NCBI GenBank assembly: GCA_002428365.1
Contig: DIVW01000041.1
Span: forward strand, 34,337-98,336
Direction of reading: 5' to 3'
DNA length: 64,000 bases
DNA from: Propionibacteriaceae bacterium UBA6122
Lineage (GTDB): Bacteria > Actinomycetota > Actinomycetes > Propionibacteriales > Propionibacteriaceae
The notes under the pieces were generated by a model, which saw only the letters and a program-made list of their open reading frames with translations, ran no database searches and was not told the origin of the DNA. The position numbers were made by a program, and so were the translations under genes. This document shows, in pieces, positions 58,521 through 64,000 of the stretch (its first letter is position 1; each line of letters opens with the position of its first letter).

Positions 58521-59233
58521 GCGGTCACGAGTTCCAGTCCTTCTTCCCCGAATCGGGGACAGTGGACATGACTGACACCACTACCAATATCGATGACACC
58601 ACCTTCGCCGAGTTGCGGCAGTTGGCGTCTCGTTACCCCGAAGCGCGCTCAGCCCTGCTGCCCATGCTGCATCTGGTGCAGAGCGTGGACGGCCGGATCT
58701 CCCCGGTAGGTATCGAGGCTTGTGCCGAGGTGCTTGGCATCACCGCAGCCCAGGTCTCAGGGGTGGCGACCTTCTACACGATGTATCGCCGTCGTCCCGG
58801 CGGTAAGCATCACATCGGGGTTTGCACCACTGCGCTTTGCGCGGTGATGGGTGGCGACGCGCTGCTGGAACAGGTCAGTGAGAAGCTGGGCATTCAGCCC
58901 GATGAGACCACACCTGATGGCAAGTTCAGCCTGGAGCGGCTGGAGTGCAACGCCGCTTGCGACTTCGCCCCGGTGATGATGGTCAACTGGGAGTTCATGG
59001 ACAACATGACCCCGGACAAGGCGCAGCAGTTGATCGATGATCTGGCCGCTGATGCTGAGGTCAAGTCCACTCGGGGGGCGACCATAACGAGTTGGCGTGC
59101 GGCCGAGCGAGTGTTGGCCGGCTTCCCAGATGGACGCGCCGATGAAGGTCCAAGTGCTGGCGAGGCTTCGCTGCTCGGCAAGTCGATCGCCGACGAAAAG
59201 GGCTGGGCCGCTCCGAAGGGTGGGAAGTCCTGA
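58517..59233 (+). CDS. nuoE: NADH-quinone oxidoreductase subunit E
   Basis: A 238-residue subunit with cluster N1a. The [2Fe-2S] ligands are Cys103 and Cys108 (GVCTTALC) and Cys144 and Cys148 (LECNAAC). An N-terminal helical region with ATFYTMY precedes them. The C-terminal ~65 residues (after VMMVNWEFMDNM) are longer than in E. coli but normal in actinobacteria. Translationally coupled to both neighbours. Confidence 0.96.
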   Translation: MSGHEFQSFFPESGTVDMTDTTTNIDDTTFAELRQLASRYPEARSALLPMLHLVQSVDGRISPVGIEACAEVLGITAAQVSGVATFYTMYRRRPGGKHHIGVCTTALCAVMGGDALLEQVSEKLGIQPDETTPDGKFSLERLECNAACDFAPVMMVNWEFMDNMTPDKAQQLIDDLAADAEVKSTRGATITSWRAAERVLAGFPDGRADEGPSAGEASLLGKSIADEKGWAAPKGGKS

Positions 59234-60555
59234 TGGTTGACAAGCTGACGCCGGTGCTCAGCGCCAACTGGGGCACCGACAACTCCTGGAAGCTGGCCAC
59301 CTACCAGGCCGCTGGCGGTTACCAGGCGGTTGGCAAGGCGCTGAAGATGACTCCGGCCGCGGTCACCGACGTGGTCAAGGACTCCGGGCTGCGTGGTCGC
59401 GGCGGTGCGGGCTTCCCGACCGGCATGAAGTGGAGCTTCGTGCCAAAGGACAATCCAAATCCGAAGTACCTGGTGGTGAACGCCGACGAGTCCGAGCCGG
59501 GCACCTGCAAGGACATGCCGCTGCTGCTGGCCAGCCCGCACACGCTGGTGGAGGGCATGATCATCGCCTCCTATGCGATCAACTGCCACACCGCTTTTGT
59601 CTACATCCGTGGCGAGGTGCTCCACGTTCATCGCCGCATGCAACAGGCCGTGGCTGAGGCCTACGAGGCCGGCTACCTGGGCAAAAACATCCTCGGCTCG
59701 GGCTACGACCTCGACATCGTCGTCCACGCCGGTGCCGGTGCCTACATCTGTGGTGAGGAAACTGCGCTACTTGATTCCTTGGAGGGCCGTCGCGGTCAGC
59801 CGAGGTTGCGTCCGCCATTCCCGGCGGTAGCTGGCCTGTACGCCTCCCCGACGGTGATCAACAACGTTGAGTCGATCGCCAGCGTGCCTTCGATCCTCAA
59901 AAACGGCGCGGAGTGGTTCGGCTCAATGGGCACCGAAAAGTCCAAGGGCTACACCCTCTACTCGCTTTCGGGGCATGTCGCACGTCCCGGGCAGTTTGAG
60001 GCACCGCTGGGGATCACCCTGCGCGAGCTGCTCGATCTTGCTGGCGGCGTCCGCGAAGGACACGAACTCAAGTTCTGGACGCCGGGCGGTTCCTCGACCC
60101 CGATCCTGACCGCCGAGCACCTCGACGTCCCGCTCGACTATGAGGGGATGGCCGGTGCCGGCACGATGCTGGGCACCAAGGCGCTGCAGATCTTTGACGA
60201 AACCACCTCGGTGGTTCGCACCACACTTCGCTGGACGGAGTTCTACAAGCACGAGTCGTGTGGCAAATGCACTCCCTGCCGTGAAGGTAACTGGTGGATG
60301 GTGCAGATGCTGCGCAAGTTCGAGGCCGGACAGGCCGCGGTCGGCGACGTCGACAAGCTGCTGGACGTGGCCAGCAATATTGGGGGCAAGTCGTTCTGCG
60401 CCTTGGCCGACGGTGCGGTGGCCTGTGTCACCAGCGCCATTCGCCACTTCCGCAGCGAGTTCGAGGACGGCTACAGCACGCCAGCCTGGGAATTGTTCCC
60501 CTACGGTCGTAGCGCGCTGTTCGAGGTGCCCGAAACGCAAGGAGCGCACGCATGA
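59233..60555 (+). CDS. nuoF: NADH-quinone oxidoreductase subunit F
   Basis: A 440-residue subunit binding NADH, FMN and cluster N3. The glycine-rich GRGGAGFPTGMKW, the FMN/NADH region YLVVNADESEPGTCKD and GAYICGEETALLDSLEG, and the cluster motif HESCGKCTPCREG are present. TGATG coupling to nuoE, ATGA to nuoG. Confidence 0.97.
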   Translation: MVDKLTPVLSANWGTDNSWKLATYQAAGGYQAVGKALKMTPAAVTDVVKDSGLRGRGGAGFPTGMKWSFVPKDNPNPKYLVVNADESEPGTCKDMPLLLASPHTLVEGMIIASYAINCHTAFVYIRGEVLHVHRRMQQAVAEAYEAGYLGKNILGSGYDLDIVVHAGAGAYICGEETALLDSLEGRRGQPRLRPPFPAVAGLYASPTVINNVESIASVPSILKNGAEWFGSMGTEKSKGYTLYSLSGHVARPGQFEAPLGITLRELLDLAGGVREGHELKFWTPGGSSTPILTAEHLDVPLDYEGMAGAGTMLGTKALQIFDETTSVVRTTLRWTEFYKHESCGKCTPCREGNWWMVQMLRKFEAGQAAVGDVDKLLDVASNIGGKSFCALADGAVACVTSAIRHFRSEFEDGYSTPAWELFPYGRSALFEVPETQGAHA

Positions 60556-62975
60556 GTGTGGTGACCAAGCCGGAACAAGGCGCGGTGGTAGTGGAGACGG
60601 TAACCCTGACCATCGATGGCATCGAGGTCACGGTCCCCAAGGGCACCTTGGCGATTCGGGCGGCCGAGACCGTCGGTATCGCCATCCCGCGGTTCTGTGA
60701 TCATCCGCTGCTTGACCCGCAAGGCGCCTGTCGCCAGTGCATGGTCGAGATCCCCGACATGGGTAACGGACGCGGCTTCCCCAAGCCCCAGGCGTCCTGC
60801 ACCATCGAGGTGGCACCGGGCATGCAGATCAAGACCCAGCGCACTTCCGAGGTGGCCGAGAAGGCGCAGCGGGGCATGCTGGAACTGCTGCTGATCAATC
60901 ACCCGCTGGATTGCCCGATCTGTGACAAGGGCGGCGAATGCCCGTTGCAGAACCAGGCTATGAGCAACGGTGGCGGCACCTCGCGCTACGACGGGGTGAA
61001 ACGCACCTTCCCCAAGCCGGTTTCGCTGTCGGCCCAGATCCTGCTTGATCGTGAGCGCTGCGTGCTCTGTGCCCGCTGTACCCGGTTCTCCGAGCAGATC
61101 GCTGGTGATCCGTTCATCGCCTTGGTGGAGCGCGGTGCGCTGCAGCAGATTGGCCGCTACGCCGATCAGCCCTACGACTCCTACTTCTCCGGCAATGTGG
61201 TGCAGATCTGCCCGGTGGGCGCGCTCACCTCGGCGGCCTACCGGTTCACCAGCCGTCCGTTCGACCTGGTGAGCACCAGCGTCACCTGCGAGCACTGCGC
61301 CTCGGGCTGCCAGCTGCGCGCCGACCACCGTCACGGTGTGGTTCGTCGGCGCTTGGCCGGCGAAGCTCCACAGGTCAATGAGGAGTGGAACTGCGACAAG
61401 GGTCGGTTCGCTTTCGTCTCCGGACGTGGCGATGACCGACTAAGCACCCCGCTGGTCCGCGAGGATGGCGAGTTGCGACCGGCGTCCTGGCCGGAGGCGA
61501 TCGACGCTGCCGTGGCCGGGCTGACCGCTGCTGGCAACAGCTCCGGGGTGCTGACCGGTGGCCGGTTGACCATGGAGGACGCCTACGGCTACGCCAAGTT
61601 CGCCCGCGCGATCCTCGGCACCAACAACATCGACTTCCGCGCCCGTCCGATTGGCGTTGGCGAAGCCGCCTTCCTGGCCCAACAGGTCGCTGGACGCACC
61701 CTGGCCCAAGCCGTCACCTACACCGACCTGGAGAACGCCGGGCAGGTGGTGCTGGTGGGCTTCGAGCCGGAAGAGGAATCGCCGATAATCTTCCTGCGGC
61801 TGCGGAAAGCAGTGCGCAAGAAGGGTCTTTCAGTGACCGCGCTGGCGGCCTTCCTCAGCAATGGCAATGCCAAGCTGAAGGCGAAGCTGGTCGCCACCGT
61901 CCCAGGTAGCGAAGCCGATGCCGTTGCGGGTCTGAAGCTCGCAGCTGGCGACGTGATTCTGGTCGGGGAGCGTGCCGCGCTCGCCCCGGGGGCGTTGACC
62001 GCAGTGGTTGCGGCGGCAGCCAAGGCTGGCGCCCGATTCGCTTGGGTGCCGCGTCGCGCTGGCGAGCGGGGTGCTATCGAAGCCGGCTGCTTGCCCACCT
62101 TGCTGCCTGGCGCTCGTCCGGTGGCTGATGTGGCCGCCCGGGTCGATGTGGCCAGCCATTGGGGGTCGGAGACCCTGCCCCCGCTGGAGGGTCTGGACGC
62201 GCCAGCGATGTTCGCCGCGGTCACCGCCGGTGAGTTGGAGGCGTTGGTGATCGCCGGGGTTGAGTTGAGCGACTTCGCTGATGCCAACGCTGCCCGCGAG
62301 GCAGTGGCGGCAGCCGAGTTCGTGGTGTCGCTGGAGAGCCGGTTCTCCGAAGTCACCGAGTTGGCCGATGTGGTCTTCCCGGTGGCCCTGATCGAGGAGC
62401 GGTCTGGCACCTTCCTCAACTGGGAGCACCGCATCGGTCGGGTGAACACGGTGGTCAAGCAGGTGAATGCCCCGATGACCGATTTGCGCGTGCTGGCCGC
62501 ACTCGCCGACGCGATGGGCACCCCGTTGGGTGTTCGGACCACCGGTCAGGCTCGCGCCGAACTCGCTGAGTTGGGCACCTGGGATCAGCCGATCAAGGCC
62601 GAAGCGGCCAGCCGCACCCGCGCCCGCGCAGCCAAGAAATCCAAGGCCAACGATGGCGAAGTGGTCAAGCTCGCCACTTGGCGAATGCTGCTCGACGGCG
62701 GTCGTGGCCAAGATGGCGAAGTTGCGCTGGCAGCCACCGCCAAGCCAAGCGTCGCGCGAATCAGCCCGGCGCTGGCCTCAACTCTTGGGGTCGGTGATGG
62801 CGAGGTGATCACCATCACCAGCGAGGCCGGCTGGTACAGCCTGGCGGCCTCGATCACCGAAGGTATGACTGAGGGCACCGTCTGGGTGCCGATGAACTCT
62901 CCGGGGACGCCGATCGGCGAACTCGGCGTCGTCCATGGCGATGACGTGGCGCTGAGCCTTGGAGGTGCGGAATGA
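60552..62975 (+). CDS. nuoG: NADH-quinone oxidoreductase subunit G
   Basis: An 807-residue iron-sulfur subunit. The N-terminal [2Fe-2S] ligands lie in RFCDHPLLDPQGACRQC, followed by the His-Cys cluster region, then two [4Fe-4S] sets (LDCPICDKGGECPLQ, CVLCARCTRFSEQI). A molybdopterin-oxidoreductase-like C-terminal two thirds carries an extra Cys-rich patch (TCEHCASGCQLRADHR), as in NuoG proteins with cluster N7. An Ala-rich middle and a basic insert near 690 (SRTRARAAKKSKAN) are unremarkable. Coupled to nuoH by ATGA. Confidence 0.96.
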   Translation: MSVVTKPEQGAVVVETVTLTIDGIEVTVPKGTLAIRAAETVGIAIPRFCDHPLLDPQGACRQCMVEIPDMGNGRGFPKPQASCTIEVAPGMQIKTQRTSEVAEKAQRGMLELLLINHPLDCPICDKGGECPLQNQAMSNGGGTSRYDGVKRTFPKPVSLSAQILLDRERCVLCARCTRFSEQIAGDPFIALVERGALQQIGRYADQPYDSYFSGNVVQICPVGALTSAAYRFTSRPFDLVSTSVTCEHCASGCQLRADHRHGVVRRRLAGEAPQVNEEWNCDKGRFAFVSGRGDDRLSTPLVREDGELRPASWPEAIDAAVAGLTAAGNSSGVLTGGRLTMEDAYGYAKFARAILGTNNIDFRARPIGVGEAAFLAQQVAGRTLAQAVTYTDLENAGQVVLVGFEPEEESPIIFLRLRKAVRKKGLSVTALAAFLSNGNAKLKAKLVATVPGSEADAVAGLKLAAGDVILVGERAALAPGALTAVVAAAAKAGARFAWVPRRAGERGAIEAGCLPTLLPGARPVADVAARVDVASHWGSETLPPLEGLDAPAMFAAVTAGELEALVIAGVELSDFADANAAREAVAAAEFVVSLESRFSEVTELADVVFPVALIEERSGTFLNWEHRIGRVNTVVKQVNAPMTDLRVLAALADAMGTPLGVRTTGQARAELAELGTWDQPIKAEAASRTRARAAKKSKANDGEVVKLATWRMLLDGGRGQDGEVALAATAKPSVARISPALASTLGVGDGEVITITSEAGWYSLAASITEGMTEGTVWVPMNSPGTPIGELGVVHGDDVALSLGGAE

Positions 62976-64000
62976 ATGACCCGTGGTGGCTGATTCTTCT
63001 CAAGACCATCGTCTTGGTGGTGCTGCTGTTGACCTGGACGATCTTCAACGTCTGGTTCGAGCGTCGCCTGGTCGGCAAGATGCAGCACCGGCTTGGTCCG
63101 ATCATGAACGGCCCCTTCGGCCTGGGCCAAGCGCTGGCCGACGGGATGAAGTGCCTGTTCAAGGAGGATTTCATTCCCTCCATGGTCGACCGGGTGCTGT
63201 TCGTCGCTGCTCCCTTGATCGCTGGCACGGCGGCCTTCACTGCCTGGGCAGTGATCCCGCTGGGCGGCGAGGTGGAGATCTTCGGCGTCAAGACTCTGCT
63301 GCAGGCCACCGACCTGCCGGTTGGCGTGCTGGTGATGCTGGCGGTCACCTCGGTCGCGATCTACGGCTTCGTGCTTGCTGGCTGGTCCTCCAACTCGCCC
63401 TACGCACTGCTGGGCGCCCTGCGCTCGAGTGCGCAAATGATCTCCTATGAGGTTGCGATGGGCCTGTCGCTGGTGTCGGTCTTCCTCTTCACCGGCTCGA
63501 TGTCGACCCACCAGATCGTCGAGGCGCAGCGGGCAGCGCTGACCCCGTTCGGTTTCAACATCGGCTTGCAGAACTGGAACTGGCTGGTGATGCTGCCCGC
63601 CTTCGTGATCTACATGATCTCGATGGTCGGCGAGACCAACCGGGCACCCTTCGATCTGCCCGAGGCCGAATCTGAACTGGTTAGCGGCTACATCACCGAA
63701 TACTCCGGCTTCAAATACGCGATCTACTTCCTGGCCGAATACATCAACATGGCCACGGTCTCGGCGATCGCGACCACCTTGTTCCTGGGTGGCTACCTGC
63801 CGATCTATCCGTTCAACCTGATCGAACCGCTGAACAATCCCTGGCTCGGACCGATCTGGTTCGTGATCAAGGTGCAGTTGCTGATCGCCTTCTTCGTCTG
63901 GCTCCGTGGCACACTGCCGAGGTTCCGCTACGACCAGTTCATGAAGCTGGGCTGGAAGGTGCTCATTCCGGTGGCCCTGGCCTGGATCGTCGTGTTCGCC
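62972..64000 (+). CDS. nuoH: NADH-quinone oxidoreductase subunit H (partial)
   Basis: The first 343 codons of an eight-helix membrane subunit that links the peripheral arm to the proton channel; the window ends before the stop. FERRLVGKMQHRLGP and GETNRAPFDLPEAESELVSGYITEYSG (shown by its anchor NRAPFDLPEAESE) are invariant. GGAGGTG precedes the ATG. nuoIJKLMN are expected beyond the window edge. Confidence 0.97.
   Translation, partial: MNDPWWLILLKTIVLVVLLLTWTIFNVWFERRLVGKMQHRLGPIMNGPFGLGQALADGMKCLFKEDFIPSMVDRVLFVAAPLIAGTAAFTAWAVIPLGGEVEIFGVKTLLQATDLPVGVLVMLAVTSVAIYGFVLAGWSSNSPYALLGALRSSAQMISYEVAMGLSLVSVFLFTGSMSTHQIVEAQRAALTPFGFNIGLQNWNWLVMLPAFVIYMISMVGETNRAPFDLPEAESELVSGYITEYSGFKYAIYFLAEYINMATVSAIATTLFLGGYLPIYPFNLIEPLNNPWLGPIWFVIKVQLLIAFFVWLRGTLPRFRYDQFMKLGWKVLIPVALAWIVVFA

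Noticed and set aside
1..64000. Mobile element or prophage
   Set aside because: No transposase, integrase, terminal repeats or composition break; the HNH gene alone does not support one.

Overview
The window is high-GC DNA from an actinobacterium. Pointers are the short spacings and ATGA/TGATG couplings, GTG and TTG starts, many apparently leaderless promoters, a menaquinone pathway with a geranylgeranyl-reductase-type gene beside a nuo operon, and a DsbA/VKOR oxidative-folding pair. A member of the Propionibacteriales is the best guess, but that is inference and not shown by a marker gene. No rRNA, tRNA, CRISPR array, insertion sequence or prophage is visible.

Layout. 0-13 kb: an HNH nuclease, a candidate 43-residue protein with its own terminator, small stress and metabolic proteins (cold-shock/DUF1294, DJ-1/PfpI), a TetR-controlled DUF4386 membrane pair with two operators, a MarR-CPBP operon with a 16-bp palindrome, a secreted GH13 amylase, a secreted GH18-like protein, an XRE/membrane pair and a TetR/membrane pair. 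13-19 kb: an amidase divergent from a complete Opu-type osmoprotectant ABC operon (ATPase, two permeases, lipoprotein). 19-27 kb: a flavin disulfide oxidoreductase, a DUF427 protein, a two-component system, a beta-glucoside-type PTS gene under a BglG RAT/terminator switch, its antiterminator, and a DUF218 protein. 27-34 kb: a cell-envelope polysaccharide deacetylase, a membrane protein followed by the DsbA/VKOR pair, a TetR-controlled MFS exporter, a trypsin-like lipoprotein and alanine dehydrogenase.

34-41 kb: an FMN riboswitch controls a RibX/RibY-like transporter lacking its ATPase; then a dCMP deaminase-like gene, an unusual histidine kinase whose catalytic core lies between two membrane blocks, its LuxR-type regulator, and a transglycosylase-like secreted protein. 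41-55.5 kb: menaquinone genes menE-menA-menC-menD, later menG (coupled to a RecB-like nuclease) and menF, interrupted by a GntR regulator, an ABC exporter with a CPBP protein, and a VOC protein. 55.5-64 kb: a geranylgeranyl reductase-like gene runs into nuoABCDEFGH; nuoH is cut by the window end.

How it fits: the right third makes menaquinone and the complex I that reduces it. The left and middle parts are nutrient uptake (glucans, beta-glucosides, osmolytes, riboflavin), envelope maintenance and local regulators sitting next to their targets. At least a dozen genes have an nAnnnT hexamer 6-7 nt before the start codon and no Shine-Dalgarno; this was used to choose several starts.
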